Assembly (NCBI RefSeq): GCF_003589595.1
Contig: NW_020654748.1
Coordinates: 4,356,017 to 4,420,016 of the forward strand
DNA: 64,000 bases
Reading direction: 5' to 3'
From: Hyposmocoma kahamanoa
Lineage: Eukaryota; Arthropoda; Insecta; Lepidoptera; Cosmopterigidae
Made by a program: the position numbers and the translations under genes. Shown here piece by piece: positions 63,541 to 64,000 of the stretch (position 1 is its first letter; each line of letters starts with the position of its first letter). The notes below the pieces were generated by a model. The model was not told the DNA's origin, did no database searches, and was given only the letters and a program-made list of their open reading frames with translations.

Positions 63541-64000
63541 GCGAAAAAATTACAAGATTACGATGAAACCATTTGAGAATTTTGATCTTTATCAAAATAT
63601 ATCAATGATGAATATCATACTCAATTGCTTCAGATGTTGATAGACCTACAAGATACGTACGACATGGAAGATTTGGTAAAAAAATTAATTTAACCTATCA
63701 TAGCAGATGAGTGAAATCAGACAACCGTGGTTACCCAATCCCACCTGAAATACAGATTCTGGTTTGCTTACGTTTGTATGTACTGGATCATCAAAGTTAA
63801 CGATTCTTTTATGGGGAACTGTAGGTATATGATTCATAAAACTTGCATTCAAAGTAACTTATAAAATGGCGTTTTCAAATGTAATATTGTACCAATAGAA
63901 TAAATGATTATTTGACTTTGACCAACTAGAATGTTATAATTTAAACTTCTAAGTTAAAATCTAGGTAGTTTTAATAATACAAGCTTTGTTTTGTTGGTAG
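63541..64000. other. No recognised feature
   Basis: AT-rich. If the element at 63250 is long, this stretch would belong to it. Confidence 0.35.

Overview
The window is insect genomic DNA, most likely lepidopteran. It is AT-rich and contains no convincing complete host gene in 64 kb. It is packed with short interspersed elements, LINE 3' ends and small terminal-inverted-repeat (TIR) elements of the kinds I know from moth and butterfly genomes: tRNA-derived SINEs with (TTA)n tails, the repeat ending in a 'cctcctttttttgaagtcggtt'-like motif (written here only as a class), RTE-type LINE C-termini, and 3'-end fragments of CR1/Jockey-type LINEs. The species cannot be told from the sequence. Family names below (SINE-A, SINE-B, MITE-D and so on) are mine; copies were grouped by comparing them inside the window.

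The only intact protein-coding gene is a Tc1-like transposase (7736-8767, minus strand) in a complete 1.54-kb element with identical 25-bp TIRs and TA target duplications. It sits inside an older dispersed repeat (family S).

From left to right: 0-7 kb holds a direct-repeat module (X1-Y1-X2), a second Y copy with exon-like splice signals, and SINE-C copies. 7.2-9.8 kb holds the Tc1 element and its host repeat. 10-20 kb holds SINEs, LINE relics, a tandem array of about 133 bp with paired GCCAT/ATGGC motifs (15.4-16.0 kb), and a long inverted duplication of a coding-like sequence (18.36-18.95 kb). 20-36 kb holds the non-autonomous elements D, G, I, U and V and more SINEs. 36.4 kb has a 10-N assembly gap. 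36-50 kb holds more SINEs, LINE ends, MITE-D copies and a decayed coding segment (44.7-45.15 kb). 51.3-52.4 kb holds the most unusual locus: a 656-bp unit with two identical 89-bp inverted arms around a gene-fragment-like ORF, bounded by a 13-bp target duplication and inserted into a SINE-B copy that had also received another small element. 53-64 kb again holds nested SINEs and MITEs, the clearest being a Harbinger-like MITE and a SINE-A inserted in the same SINE-B.

Among the dispersed elements, SINE-B (more than 20 copies or fragments in both orientations) and the LINE 3' ends share a similar terminal motif. This suggests the SINEs use a CR1/Jockey-type LINE machinery. The MITEs are presumably moved by hAT-, Harbinger- and mariner-type transposases encoded elsewhere. 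The region looks like intergenic, intronic or heterochromatic (possibly W-linked) DNA rather than a gene cluster.
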